Positions 43,646 to 52,463 are shown, counted from the stretch's first letter. The stretch is 64,000 nucleotides of DNA from Martinezella lusitana (GCF_016901135.1 NZ_JAFEVL010000075.1:248001-312000); one strand, 5' to 3'. Program-made: numbers and translations. The notes: generated by a model not told the origin, from the sequence alone.

Positions 43646-44101
43646 TCAGCCTTCGAAAGGAACTGATGTCTGCGAGCGGGTCGTCAACGCGGCCTTGCAC
43701 TCGCCCGCCGCCGGGCCATCGCACACCGGCGTATCGTTGATGATGATGCGGGAGACGGTTTCGCACTTCACGCCGGGCATATCGAATTGCCGCACCCGCT
43801 TCTTGCCGAGCGGCAGGTCGCGGAAATCGAGCACGGTGACGCGATCGACCGCGTTCTTGTCGTTGAAGAAGGCGAGCTCGAAGGAGATCTTGTTGATCGG
43901 TGTCGCCATGTCGTTTTCGGCGACGAAGGTCATCATGCATCCCTTCTGGGACGGCGCCAGCGCATTGAGTTCGACGTTGAGCTTGTGCACGGCCGTTGCC
44001 GTTGCCGGAGCTGCGTTCGCATCCTGGGCAAAGACCGGGACGCAGGATGCTGTGGCAAAAAGCCCCGAAATAGCGAGCGCCAGAATCGTTTTCGTCAGCA
44101 T
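43646..44101 (-). CDS. exported protein co-transcribed with tonB
   Basis: 151 residues with signal peptide MLTKTILALAISGLFATASC, then VPVFAQDAN with likely cleavage after FAQ. The mature part has AVHKLNVELNALAPSQKGCMMTFVAEND and a beta-rich body with two or more cysteine pairs. No functional family is recognised beyond a conserved periplasmic 'Tat pathway-unrelated' small protein seen beside rhizobial tonB. GGAGAC precedes ATG 44101. Divergent from hmuP across IRO-like boxes, so iron control is likely. Confidence 0.75.
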   Translation of the reverse strand: MLTKTILALAISGLFATASCVPVFAQDANAAPATATAVHKLNVELNALAPSQKGCMMTFVAENDMATPINKISFELAFFNDKNAVDRVTVLDFRDLPLGKKRVRQFDMPGVKCETVSRIIINDTPVCDGPAAGECKAALTTRSQTSVPFEG

Positions 44102-44181
44102 CGGCAATGTCTCCCGAATATGTCCTGACGAGCCCTGCCCGGGCGTTCCGCCTAAGCGTGCATCGTCGAAATTTTTAAACT

Positions 44182-44196
44182 TGACTTTATCAGTCT
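44182..44196. promoter_or_regulatory. iron-responsive operator-like box 1
   Basis: TGACTTTATCAGTCT fits TGA-N9-TCA except for the last base. It overlaps a TTGACT -35-like element between tonB-side and hmu-side genes. Together with box 2 it forms inverted AACTTGACT / AGTCAAGTT arms. Confidence 0.5.
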
Positions 44197-44219
44197 TCTA
44201 TTGCGTCTTTATGGAACCA

Positions 44220-44234
44220 TGAGTATGTGAGTCA
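44220..44234. promoter_or_regulatory. iron-responsive operator-like box 2 (RirA type)
   Basis: TGAGTATGTGAGTCA is an exact TGA-N9-TCA, the IRO pattern of the rhizobial regulator RirA. Because it covers the GTG at 44227, it argues for the downstream ATG as hmuP start. Confidence 0.55.
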
Positions 44235-44268
44235 AGTTAAATTTGGCCGCAACGCTGTTCGGCCTCCG

Positions 44269-44469
44269 ATGAATTTTCAGGCAAAACTAAACAGGATGAT
44301 CGCTGAGAAGACCCCAACGCAGCCGGTGCATTACGCGGCCGCCCAAGACATACGAATTGTCGAGAGCACGGATATTTTCCGGGGCCAGACCGAAATCATG
44401 ATCAAGCACGAGGGCGTCATCTACCGCATGAAGATCACGCGCCAAGGCAAGCTCATACTCAACAAATAG
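44269..44469 (+). CDS. hmuP: haemin uptake protein HmuP (HemP family)
   Basis: 66-residue HemP/HmuP protein with the family C-terminus RGQTEIMIKHEGVIYRMKITRQGKLILNK-type motif: FRGQ, H-x-G, then RQGKLIL. The start is set at MNFQAKLNR (44269); an upstream GTG at 44227 lies within an IRO box. HmuP acts as a co-activator of haem-uptake genes in Bradyrhizobium. It leads hmuPSTUV. Confidence 0.82.
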   Translation: MNFQAKLNRMIAEKTPTQPVHYAAAQDIRIVESTDIFRGQTEIMIKHEGVIYRMKITRQGKLILNK

Positions 44470-44478
44470 GCATGACAA

Positions 44479-45534
44479 ATGACTGAGACGACCAGACCAA
44501 CGCCCGCCGCCATTCGCGCCTTCCGCGCAGAAAACCCGAAGATGCGTGAGCGCGACATCGCCGCCCGCCTCGATATTTCCGAAGCTGCCCTGGTCGCGGC
44601 CGAAGTCGGCATTTCAGCCATCCGTATTGATGCCGACGCCAACCGCTTTCTGGAGCGGGTCGCCTCGCTCGGCGAAGTCATGGCCCTGTCGCGCAATGAA
44701 AGCGCCGTGCATGAAAAGATCGGCGTTTATGAAAACATCAAGTCTGGTGTGCAGGCTGCGATCGTCCTTGGCGAGAACATCGATCTGCGTATCTTCCCCA
44801 AGCGCTGGGCGCATGCCTTCGCCATCACCAAGACCGATGGCGATCAGCAGAAGCTGAGCCTGCAGTTCTTCGACAAGGCCGGCGACGCGGTTCACAAGGT
44901 GCATCTACGCCCCGATTCGAACGTCGATGCCTATCACGCCATCGTTGCCGAGCTGCGGCTCGAAGATCAGTCGCAGGAGTTCGCCGAGGATCGCTCTGGC
45001 TATGACAATGGCGAGACCGATGGCGACGTCAGCCGTGACGAACTCCGCGATCACTGGAGCCGCATGACGGATACGCATGAATTCTTCGGCATGCTGAAGA
45101 AGCTGAAGATCGGCCGTCAGGAAGCCATCCGCACCGTCGGCGACGACTATGCCTGGAAGCTGGAAACCGGCGCGGTCGCCGAGATGATGCATGCTTCGGT
45201 GCGTGAAGGCCTGCCGATCATGTGCTTCGTCGCCAACGAAGGCACGGTGCAGATCCACTCCGGCCCCATCTTCAACGTGCAGACCATGGGTCCCTGGATC
45301 AATGTCATGGACCCCACCTTCCACCTGCATCTGCGCCAGGACCACATTGCCGAGGCATGGGCCGTACGCAAGCCGACCAAGGACGGCCACGTCACTTCGC
45401 TGGAAGCCTACAATGCCAAGGGCGAGATGATCATCCAATTCTTCGGCAAGCGGAAGGAAGGCTTCGACGAGCGCCGCGATTGGCGCGCCATCATCGAAAA
45501 TCTGACAAGAGCCGGCGCCAGCGTCGCTGCATGA
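44479..45534 (+). CDS. hmuS: haemin-degrading factor HmuS
   Basis: 351-residue HmuS/HemS protein made of two homologous halves. The N-terminal half has ENPKMRERDIAARLDISEAALV and KIGVYENIKSGVQAAIVLGENIDLRIFPKRWAHAF; the C-terminal half repeats this as PIMCFVANEGTVQIHSGPIFNVQTMGPWINVMDP with DPTFHLHLRQDHIAEAW. It binds haem in the cytoplasm and traffics or degrades it. It starts 9 bp after hmuP. Confidence 0.9.
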   Translation: MTETTRPTPAAIRAFRAENPKMRERDIAARLDISEAALVAAEVGISAIRIDADANRFLERVASLGEVMALSRNESAVHEKIGVYENIKSGVQAAIVLGENIDLRIFPKRWAHAFAITKTDGDQQKLSLQFFDKAGDAVHKVHLRPDSNVDAYHAIVAELRLEDQSQEFAEDRSGYDNGETDGDVSRDELRDHWSRMTDTHEFFGMLKKLKIGRQEAIRTVGDDYAWKLETGAVAEMMHASVREGLPIMCFVANEGTVQIHSGPIFNVQTMGPWINVMDPTFHLHLRQDHIAEAWAVRKPTKDGHVTSLEAYNAKGEMIIQFFGKRKEGFDERRDWRAIIENLTRAGASVAA

Positions 45535-45544
45535 GAGATGGCCT

Positions 45545-46480
45545 ATGACGATGTTTAGGAATTTCAAACGCATCAGGCCGTGGCAAGTCGCGCTGACCAT
45601 GGCGGTCATGGCCTTGCCGCTCGTGCCGGCAAATCCGATCGCCGGATATGGTAGCCTCGTACGGCACGCTCAAGCAACCGAAACACCAAAGAAGCTGGAT
45701 ACCGCGCGCCTCGTCTCCATCGGGGGCGACGTCACCGAGATCATCTATGCGCTCGGCGAAGAGAAGCGGTTGATCGCTCGCGATTCGACTAGCCTCTATC
45801 CGAAGGAGGCCACCAAGCTACCCGATGTCGGCTATATGCGTGCGCTGTCGCCGGAAGGAATTCTGGCCGTCAACCCGACCGCGATCATCGCCGTCGAAGG
45901 CTCAGGTCCGCCGGAAGCGCTGGCCGTGCTGCGCAATGCCAGCCTGCCTTTCGAGACCGTGCCGCAAACCTATGATCGTGATGGCATCCTGAAGAAGATA
46001 GAGGTCGTCGGCTCGCTGCTCGGCGTGCCGGAAAAGACGAAGGCGCTCGAAGACAAGGTCGCCGCCGATCTGGACGCTGCCATCGCCGATTCCGCCAAGC
46101 GGCCGGAGGCCGAGCGCAAGCGGGTGCTCTTCGTGCTCAGCAACCAGAACGGCAAGATCCTCGCTTCGGGTACCCATACCGCCGCCGACGGCATCATCAA
46201 GCTTGCCGGCGCCGTCAACGCGATCACCGGCTTCACCGGCTACAAGTCACTGACGGACGAAGCGATCATCGAAGCCAAGCCTGATGTCATCCTCATCATG
46301 GATCGCGAGGGGCCATTGTCGATGACGAATGACGACCTCCTCAAGCAGCCGGCGATTTCCTTGACGCCCGCCGCCAGCCACAAGGCGATTGTGCGCATGG
46401 ACGGTCTGCATCTGCTCGGGTTCGGACCGCGCACCGCCAGCGCCGTTCGCGAGCTCAACGCAGCCGTCTACGGAGGCTGA
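45545..46480 (+). CDS. hmuT: periplasmic haemin-binding protein HmuT
   Basis: 311-residue cluster-A (helical-backbone) binding protein. A signal peptide of about 40 residues ends near RHAQATETPKK. The core has RLVSIGGDVTEIIYALGEEKRLIARDSTSLYP and a C-terminal LHLLGFGPRTASAVREL. It ferries haem from the TonB receptor to HmuUV. It lies 10 bp after hmuS and just before the GTG-started hmuU. Confidence 0.9.
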   Translation: MTMFRNFKRIRPWQVALTMAVMALPLVPANPIAGYGSLVRHAQATETPKKLDTARLVSIGGDVTEIIYALGEEKRLIARDSTSLYPKEATKLPDVGYMRALSPEGILAVNPTAIIAVEGSGPPEALAVLRNASLPFETVPQTYDRDGILKKIEVVGSLLGVPEKTKALEDKVAADLDAAIADSAKRPEAERKRVLFVLSNQNGKILASGTHTAADGIIKLAGAVNAITGFTGYKSLTDEAIIEAKPDVILIMDREGPLSMTNDDLLKQPAISLTPAASHKAIVRMDGLHLLGFGPRTASAVRELNAAVYGG

Positions 46481-46481
46481 G

Positions 46482-47591
46482 GTGGCATTCAACGATGCCG
46501 TGACGGGGCTGAAGCAGATGTCGCAACGCACGACACGCCGTCGCGATGGGGATCGTACCGCGCTTGCGGTTCTCGTTCTCGTCGGCCTCGTTCTCGTTTC
46601 GGCTGTTGCTTTCGCCTTCTCGATCACGACAGGCGCGTCGCATGCTTCGATCATCGACGTGATCGCCGGCATGGCGACCGGCAGTGCCGATAGCGCGCTG
46701 AGCAATCGCGACCGTATCGTCATCTTCGATATCCGCCTGCCCCGCGCCATCCTGGGCTTCCTGATCGGCGGCGGGCTGGCGGTCTCGGGCGCGGTCATGC
46801 AGGGGCTGTTCCGCAATCCGCTGGCCGATCCTGGCCTGATCGGCGTTTCCGCCGGCTCCAGCCTCGGCGCGGTCGCCATGATCGTTCTCGGTGGCGGCGT
46901 CCTTGCGCCGATCGCCCACCTCTTTGGCATTTTTTCCCTGCCGATCGCCGCCTTCATCGGCGGTCTGGTGACGACGGTGCTGCTCTACAAGGTGGCGACC
47001 CGGCATGGCCAGACATCCATAGCCACCCTGCTGCTGGCCGGCATCGCCCTCGGCTCGCTTGCCCTGGCAGCGACGGGGATCCTGATCTACATGGCCGACG
47101 ACCGGCAATTGCGCGATCTCACCTTCTGGAGCATGGGATCGCTGGCCGGCTCGACCTGGAGCAAGGTGATCGGTGCCGGACCGATCATTATTCTTTCCCT
47201 CTTGCCGCTCCCCTTCATGGCACGTGGCCTCAACGCTCTGACGCTCGGCGAAGCGGCGGCGTTCCACATGGGTGTCGCCGTGCAGCGGCTGAAGAATGTC
47301 GCGATCGTCAGCGTGGCTGCGGCCGTCGGCGCCTCCGTCGCCGTCAGCGGCGGCATCGGCTTCGTCGGCATCGTCGTGCCGCACATATTGCGCATGTTGA
47401 TCGGGCCGGATCATCGCTTCCTGCTGCCCGCCTCGGCTCTGCTCGGCGGCTCGCTGCTGATCGTTGCCGATGTCGTCGCCCGCACTATCGTTTCCCCGGC
47501 CGAACTGCCCATCGGCATTCTGACGGCCGGCGTCGGCGGGCCGTTCTTCCTGTGGATGCTGCTGCGGCAGCGCTCGCGCCTCAGCCTGTGA
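46482..47591 (+). CDS. hmuU: haemin ABC permease HmuU
   Basis: 369-residue FecCD-type permease with about ten helices. Typical motifs are RLPRAILGFLIGGGLAVSGAVMQGLFRNPLADPGLIGVSAGSSLGAV and GGIGFVGIVVPHILRMLIGPDHRFLLPASALLGG. The start is GTG 46482 because GGAGG lies 5 nt upstream, overlapping the hmuT end; ATG 46518 (MSQRTTRRR) is an alternative. It forms the inner-membrane haem channel with HmuV. Confidence 0.9.
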   Translation: MAFNDAVTGLKQMSQRTTRRRDGDRTALAVLVLVGLVLVSAVAFAFSITTGASHASIIDVIAGMATGSADSALSNRDRIVIFDIRLPRAILGFLIGGGLAVSGAVMQGLFRNPLADPGLIGVSAGSSLGAVAMIVLGGGVLAPIAHLFGIFSLPIAAFIGGLVTTVLLYKVATRHGQTSIATLLLAGIALGSLALAATGILIYMADDRQLRDLTFWSMGSLAGSTWSKVIGAGPIIILSLLPLPFMARGLNALTLGEAAAFHMGVAVQRLKNVAIVSVAAAVGASVAVSGGIGFVGIVVPHILRMLIGPDHRFLLPASALLGGSLLIVADVVARTIVSPAELPIGILTAGVGGPFFLWMLLRQRSRLSL

Positions 47592-47598
47592 GCCAGCG

Positions 47599-48390
47599 AT
47601 GATCGATGTTTCCAACCTCGTCATCCGGCTCGGCGGCAAAGCCGTCGTGCAGGAAGTCTCCTTTGCGGCTGAGCCGGGAACGCTGACGGCGATCTGCGGG
47701 CCGAACGGCTCCGGCAAGACGACGACGATGAAGGCCATTTCAGGCGAGCTGCCCTACCAGGGTTCGGTGCATATGAACGGCTCGGAAATCGGTAGCCTGC
47801 AGGCGTGGCAGCTCGCCGAAATGCGAGGCGTGCTGCCGCAGGCAAGCTCCATCTCCTTTCCTTTCACGGTTCGTGAAATCGTCCGCATGGGCCTGACCAG
47901 CGGCCGCAACAGTCGTCCGGAACAGGCTGACCGCATAGCCGCGGAGGCGCTGGCCTCCGTCGATCTCACCGGGTTCGAGGGACGCTTCTACCAGGAGCTT
48001 TCCGGCGGCGAGCAGCAGCGCGTGCAGCTCGCCCGCGTGCTTTGCCAGATTTCCGAGCCCGTCATCGACGGCAAACCCTGTTGGCTGCTTCTGGACGAAC
48101 CGGTTTCCAGCCTGGACATCAGCCACCAGCTGACCATCATGACGCTTGCCCGGCAATTTTGCCGACGCGGCGGCGGCGTTATCGCTGTCATGCACGATCT
48201 TAATCTGACCGCCCTCTTCGCCGACCGGATGGTTCTGCTCAAGGAAGGTCAGCTGCGGGCCGCCGGCCCGGTGAAGGAGGTCTTGCAAGACCGACATCTG
48301 CAGGACGTCTTCGGCTGCAATCTAAGGGTCAATCGCATTCCCGCCGACGGTGTACCCTTCGTCCTCGCCCACAGCGCCATCCTCGGCTGA
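47599..48390 (+). CDS. hmuV: haemin ABC transporter ATPase HmuV
   Basis: 263-residue ATPase with Walker A GPNGSGKTT, Q-loop LPQASSISFPFTV, signature LSGGEQQRVQLARVL, Walker B CWLLLDEPVSSLD and switch AVMHDLNLTALFADR, typical of siderophore/haem importers. It ends the hmu operon, 7 bp after hmuU. Confidence 0.92.
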   Translation: MIDVSNLVIRLGGKAVVQEVSFAAEPGTLTAICGPNGSGKTTTMKAISGELPYQGSVHMNGSEIGSLQAWQLAEMRGVLPQASSISFPFTVREIVRMGLTSGRNSRPEQADRIAAEALASVDLTGFEGRFYQELSGGEQQRVQLARVLCQISEPVIDGKPCWLLLDEPVSSLDISHQLTIMTLARQFCRRGGGVIAVMHDLNLTALFADRMVLLKEGQLRAAGPVKEVLQDRHLQDVFGCNLRVNRIPADGVPFVLAHSAILG

Positions 48391-48413
48391 CCTTCCCTTA
48401 AGTCACGCGCTTT

Positions 48414-48439
48414 GGAACTTTTCATTGCATCCACGCGTT
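48414..48439 (+). promoter_or_regulatory. EcfG-type general stress promoter (DUF883 operon)
   Basis: GGAAC at 48414-48418, then 17 nt and CGTT at 48436-48439, the EcfG/RpoE2 consensus. It is oriented toward the DUF883 gene, giving a leader of about 125 nt. Confidence 0.65.
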
Positions 48440-48570
48440 GAGGTTCAGTGATGGGAATAAATGTTCCGCACGCCCACTCGCTTAGTGCGCCGCGCAATAT
48501 CCGGTCATAACGATATGGCGCGCTCCACAGGCGCCAAGTAACGCAGCAAACGACGAAAGGGAGCTCAAAC

Positions 48571-48918
48571 ATGGCTTCATCCATTCTCCATTCGACGCGC
48601 AAGCGCAACGGCAGCAGCCTGCACGACGTCGAGGCAAGCATCGAAGACCAGATCGAATCCCTGCGCGAAGAAGTTGCAGCCTTCGCCAAACTGATTGGCG
48701 ATAACGGTGCAAAGCAGGGCAAGAAATTGCGCGCGAGCGCCGAGTCGGGATTCGATGACCTGACGGTTCGCGGCGAGGAATTGCTGCGTGACCTGCAAAA
48801 GAGTTATGCACGAGGCTCTCGCGAGGTCCGCAGGACCGTTCGCCAGCATCCGGTCGCCACGGTCGGCGCGGCTGCGGCATTCGGACTTGCAATCGCCCTG
48901 CTTCTGTCACGCCGCTAG
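48571..48918 (+). CDS. DUF883/ElaB-like membrane-anchored protein
   Basis: 115 residues. An amphipathic helical N-terminal part (HDVEASIEDQIESLREEVAAFAKLIGDNG) is followed by a C-terminal membrane anchor (QHPVATVGAAAAFGLAIALLLSRR), as in ElaB/YqjD proteins. These tail-anchored proteins associate with the inner membrane and ribosomes during stationary phase or stress in E. coli. An EcfG promoter precedes it, matching that role. Confidence 0.8.
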   Translation: MASSILHSTRKRNGSSLHDVEASIEDQIESLREEVAAFAKLIGDNGAKQGKKLRASAESGFDDLTVRGEELLRDLQKSYARGSREVRRTVRQHPVATVGAAAAFGLAIALLLSRR

Positions 48919-48927
48919 GGAGCCGGC

Positions 48928-49332
48928 ATGCTCGCTCCGATCCTCGGCCTGCTGCTATCAGGCTCCTTCAACCGCACCGTTGCGCGAACCAAGCGCAACG
49001 GTATTCTCGTCGCCATAGCGGTCCTTCTTCTGCTGACGGGCTACGCCTTTGCGCTGATTGCCGCCGCGATATCGCTGGCGACCATCTATGGCGCCGCGGT
49101 CGCGGCACTTCTGATCGCAGCCGGCGCACTCTTGCTAGGCTTGATTGTCCTCGTCGTCATGGCGATCGTCAACAAACAGGAGCAACGCCGAGCCCGCGAA
49201 CGGCGGCTTGCATTGGAGTCCGCGGCAGCAGCGGTACTCGGCCTTGTCAGGAAGCAACCGCTGATGACAGCGGCCATTGCTGCCGCGCTCGTGTTTAGCA
49301 ATGTATTCGGATCGAACGACGACGACGATTGA
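48928..49332 (+). CDS. small membrane protein (YqjE/phage-holin-like)
   Basis: 134 residues with two central hydrophobic helices (GILVAIAVLLLLTGYAFALIAAAISLATIYG and a second), a charged QEQRRARERR stretch, a further hydrophobic part and an acidic NDDDD end. It resembles YqjE or 'phage holin family' proteins found beside DUF883. It starts 9 bp after that gene, in the same stress-controlled operon. Confidence 0.75.
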   Translation: MLAPILGLLLSGSFNRTVARTKRNGILVAIAVLLLLTGYAFALIAAAISLATIYGAAVAALLIAAGALLLGLIVLVVMAIVNKQEQRRARERRLALESAAAAVLGLVRKQPLMTAAIAAALVFSNVFGSNDDDD

Positions 49333-49412
49333 CGCCTCACGTAGAAAGAAGCTGACGCAGCAGCCTGCTTGAGAAAACGCAGCAGGTGTAAACAATAAAA
49401 AATGCGAGGGAC

Positions 49413-49443
49413 GCCCGGTCGTATCAAATACGGCCGGGCTTTT
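49413..49443. terminator. rho-independent terminator between stress operons
   Basis: GCCCGGTCGTAT-CAA-ATACGGCCGGGC, a 12-bp stem with one G-T type pair and TTTT at 49440-49443. It terminates the DUF883 operon and lies just past the convergent ecfG stop. Confidence 0.8.
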
Positions 49444-49448
49444 CGCTA

Positions 49449-50009
49449 TCAGAAAGCGAATGCCTTGGAGGTAAGCGGCGCCGATGTCGCATCAGGCCCA
49501 AAGTCGGCTTCGCCGGAGATATCCAGCAACTCCTGCAGGCGCTGGCGAGCGCGGTTGACGCGGCTCTTGATCGTGCCGATGGCGCAGCCGCAGATCTCCG
49601 CAGCCTCTTCATAGGAAAAGCCGGAAGCGCCCACCAGGATGATGGCTTCCCGCTGATCCGGCGGCAATTGATCCAGCGCCTTGCGAAAGTCCTGCAAGTC
49701 GAGCGCGCCATATTGCGAGGGATGCGTCGCCATCGATTCCGTGAAGATGCCGTCGCTGTCTTGTATCTCGCGCCCGCTCTTGCGCATCTGGCTATAAAGT
49801 TCGTTGCGCAGGATGGTGAAGAGCCAGGCCTTCATATTCGTGCCCATCTCGAAATGATCCTGCTTGGCCCAGGCTTTCATGATCGTATCCTGCACGAGAT
49901 CATCGGCACGATCATGGCGCCCGGTCAGCGAAATGGCGAAAGCACGAAGACTTGGCAGAGCCGCGAGAAGTTCGCGCTTGAAGCTCGATTCCGTTTCCAT
50001 CACGCCCAC
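49449..50009 (-). CDS. ecfG: general stress ECF sigma factor EcfG
   Basis: 186-residue ECF15 sigma. Region 2 includes RHDRADDLVQDTIMKAWAKQDHFEMGTNMKAWLFTILRN and region 4 includes LPPDQREAIILVGASGFSYEEAAEICGCAIGTIKSRVNRARQRL. EcfG directs the alphaproteobacterial general stress response. It starts 2 bp after nepR, whose product holds it inactive. GGAAC-N16/17-CGTT sites around the locus are its expected targets. Confidence 0.92.
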   Translation of the reverse strand: MGVMETESSFKRELLAALPSLRAFAISLTGRHDRADDLVQDTIMKAWAKQDHFEMGTNMKAWLFTILRNELYSQMRKSGREIQDSDGIFTESMATHPSQYGALDLQDFRKALDQLPPDQREAIILVGASGFSYEEAAEICGCAIGTIKSRVNRARQRLQELLDISGEADFGPDATSAPLTSKAFAF

Positions 50010-50011
50010 CC

Positions 50012-50218
50012 CTATTCGGACACCTTTACGGAAGCCATGCGCTCTGCCTGATCCAACTTCTCAAGCAGATCAAGAAAGCGATCGGGAATGACTTCGTCCT
50101 GCATGGCAGCGTAAAAGGAACGCAGGCGGTTGCCGATCTGATTATTGGGGTCGAGGATATCCATCACGCGTAGGTCTGATGCCTTGTTGTCCGCTTCCTC
50201 ATTATTCTGGATTGTCAT
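50012..50218 (-). CDS. nepR: anti-sigma factor NepR
   Basis: 68-residue NepR. Its core (IGNRLRSFYAAMQDEVIPDRFLDLLEKLDQAE) forms the two helices that clamp EcfG and are captured by PhyR. It lies just upstream of ecfG and divergent from phyR, the standard partner-switch layout. Confidence 0.92.
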   Translation of the reverse strand: MTIQNNEEADNKASDLRVMDILDPNNQIGNRLRSFYAAMQDEVIPDRFLDLLEKLDQAERMASVKVSE

Positions 50219-50390
50219 TTAACCTGCTCGCTTCTCATGTGTCGCGTTCGTGGGTCGGGTATGCTTGCTGCCTCCCCGTCCGGAAGACCGGTGACCCTCT
50301 CCAGAACTGTTTCCTAACGAATCGTAAAGGATGAAGCCAACCGTTTGTAAGCATTGTAATGCGACTGCCTAAAAAAAGTTCCGACAAAGA

Positions 50391-50415
50391 GGAACTTTTT
50401 TACTCAATTGACGTT
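50391..50415 (+). promoter_or_regulatory. EcfG-type promoter of phyR
   Basis: GGAAC (50391-50395), 16 nt, CGTT (50412-50415), facing phyR. A second GGAAC on the minus strand (50382-50378), 16 nt from CATT, faces nepR-ecfG and may be a weaker divergent promoter. Confidence 0.7.
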
Positions 50416-50479
50416 TGTTAGTCATTGCGGCCTCCGGGCTGTATTTTAATTAGAATGTGATAAAAGGCGGGAGCCATTG

Positions 50480-51274
50480 ATGACACTTTCCACACGCATT
50501 GCGCCGCACCTTCCGTATTTGCGTCGCTACTCACGTGCATTGACCGGAACTCAGACGTCGGGGGACGCCTATGTTGCTGCGGTTTTGGAAGCCATCATTG
50601 CCGATATTTCCATATTCCCGGATACGGACAACGACCGCGTTGCACTCTATAAACTGTTCACAAAGCTGTTCGGTTCCCTGACCCTGCAGATTCCTGAACC
50701 AAACTCGCCCTACGCGTGGGAACAGCGCGCCTCGGTAAACCTGTCCAAGGTCTCTCCGGTCGCGCGTCAGGCGTTTCTGCTTGCCTCCGTTGAAAGTTTC
50801 CGCCTCGGCGAGATCGCCGATATTCTCGATGTATCGGAAAACGACACAATGCATCTGCTTGATGTGGCATCGCAGGAAATTTCGCGGCAGGTAGCGACCG
50901 ATATCATGATCATCGAGGATGAGCCGCTGATCGCCATGGATATCGAGCAGATGGTGGAAAGCCTTGGACATCGGGTCACGGGCATCGCTCGCACCCATGC
51001 CGAAGCGGTGGCGCTGCATAATGCCACCAAGCCCAGCATGGTGCTTGCCGATATTCAGCTTGCCGACGGCAGCTCGGGTATCGATGCCGTCAACGATATC
51101 CTCAAGACTGCAAACATCCCGGTCATCTTCATCACCGCCTTTCCAGAGCGCCTCCTGACCGGCGAGCGGCCGGAGCCGACCTTCCTTGTCACCAAGCCAT
51201 TCAATCCGGATATGGTGAAGGCTCTCATCAGCCAGGCTCTTTTCTTTAACGAAACCACAAAGGTGGCCGCCTGA
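50480..51274 (+). CDS. phyR: PhyR anti-anti-sigma response regulator
   Basis: 264 residues. An N-terminal sigma-like (EcfG-mimic) domain (about 1-130) joins a C-terminal receiver (about 138-262) with IIEDEPLIAMDIEQM, phosphoacceptor D in MVLADIQLADGSSG and lysine in FLVTKPFN. When phosphorylated, PhyR sequesters NepR and frees EcfG. ATG 50480 is preferred to an in-frame TTG at 50477. An EcfG promoter upstream implies positive feedback. Confidence 0.93.
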   Translation: MTLSTRIAPHLPYLRRYSRALTGTQTSGDAYVAAVLEAIIADISIFPDTDNDRVALYKLFTKLFGSLTLQIPEPNSPYAWEQRASVNLSKVSPVARQAFLLASVESFRLGEIADILDVSENDTMHLLDVASQEISRQVATDIMIIEDEPLIAMDIEQMVESLGHRVTGIARTHAEAVALHNATKPSMVLADIQLADGSSGIDAVNDILKTANIPVIFITAFPERLLTGERPEPTFLVTKPFNPDMVKALISQALFFNETTKVAA

Positions 51275-51295
51275 TCCAATTGAAACCTTCGCCGC

Positions 51296-51320
51296 GGAAC
51301 AAAGGTGATAGCCGGACGTT
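51296..51320 (+). promoter_or_regulatory. EcfG-type promoter of the HWE kinase
   Basis: GGAAC (51296-51300), exactly 16 nt, CGTT (51317-51320), 123 bp before the kinase start. Confidence 0.68.
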
Positions 51321-51442
51321 TTGGTCCGCGGCGATCGGTTTACCGACTGTTATCCCGCACGATTTTATAGATCGGTCCGAGTTCTTCCGATTGAGAATGT
51401 CCCCGTCGGTGGACATCTCGAAATTCGAGTGAAAGGCAAGCC

Positions 51443-52453
51443 GTGAATACGTCTGAACCATTGTCCGGCGCGCCTTTGAGTTTAGAAGGCAAAGCCGCTC
51501 TGATGGAGCGGGCGCTTATTAGCGCCAATGTATCCGTCCTGTTTCAGGACACGACCCTTGCAATCCGCTTTGCGGATAACCTGCCCGATCATCTCACGCC
51601 ATCTCTGCTGATCGGCGGCAACGATTACCATTTGTTCGGCGAGAAGGATGGCGAGCACCTCACGCGGCTGAAGCGGGGCGTGCTTGAAAATGGCAGGCCC
51701 GTGGCCGCCGAGGTGGAAATTGCAAACGGCGACGGCGTGCGCATCTATGAGCTGAAAATGGAGCGCGTTGGCGCCCGCAAGGCGCAAGGCGTACTGTCTG
51801 TCATCTCAGAAGTCACAGAAAGCCGCCACCGCGAAAAAGTTCTGAAGTCGCTGCTGCGCGAACTGTCGCACCGCTCCAAGAATCTCCTGGCGATCATCCA
51901 GGGCATAGCGACGCAGACGGCGCGCCACACGCTTTCCCTCGACAATTTCCTGATCAAGTTCCGCGGCCGCCTGCAATCGCTGTCGAATTCCCAGGATCTC
52001 ATTACCGACTCCAGCTGGCGCGGCGCCTATTTGTTCGAGCTTGCAGAGAAGCAGTTCGCTCCCTATTGGCCAGATGCCGGCGTCCCGATGCCGATCTACG
52101 GCATCAATGCGCATCTGACCCCCAATGCCGCCGTGCATCTCGGGCTTGCCCTGCATGAACTGATCGTCAACTCCGCATCGCACGGAGCCATTTCATCGGG
52201 CGCAACCAGCATCACGCTGAATTGCAAGGAAGCCGAGCTGGACGGGAAGAAAGCCATAGAAGTGGCTTGGCTGGAGCGTTTCCACGCGCCTGCCACCCAT
52301 GAATTTGAGGATAACAGCTTCAGCCGCACGGTGCTCGAACGAGTCGTGCCGACCTCCATGAACGGGCGGGCCCAGTTCACCATCAGCGATGGCAATATCG
52401 GCTATCACCTCACCATTCCAGAGACAGAGTATGAAATACTGAGACGCCGCTGA
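51443..52453 (+). CDS. HWE-family sensor histidine kinase (PhyK-like)
   Basis: 336 residues. An N-terminal PAS-like sensing region (about 20-130) precedes the HWE/HisKA_2 phosphoacceptor ELSHRSKNLLAIIQGIATQT (His near residue 146) and a kinase domain with the N-box HLGLALHELIVNSASHGAIS. There are no transmembrane helices, so it is cytoplasmic. It starts with GTG after AAAGG. Position beside phyR suggests it phosphorylates PhyR. Confidence 0.88.
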   Translation: MNTSEPLSGAPLSLEGKAALMERALISANVSVLFQDTTLAIRFADNLPDHLTPSLLIGGNDYHLFGEKDGEHLTRLKRGVLENGRPVAAEVEIANGDGVRIYELKMERVGARKAQGVLSVISEVTESRHREKVLKSLLRELSHRSKNLLAIIQGIATQTARHTLSLDNFLIKFRGRLQSLSNSQDLITDSSWRGAYLFELAEKQFAPYWPDAGVPMPIYGINAHLTPNAAVHLGLALHELIVNSASHGAISSGATSITLNCKEAELDGKKAIEVAWLERFHAPATHEFEDNSFSRTVLERVVPTSMNGRAQFTISDGNIGYHLTIPETEYEILRRR

Positions 52454-52463
52454 CGGGGTCAAG

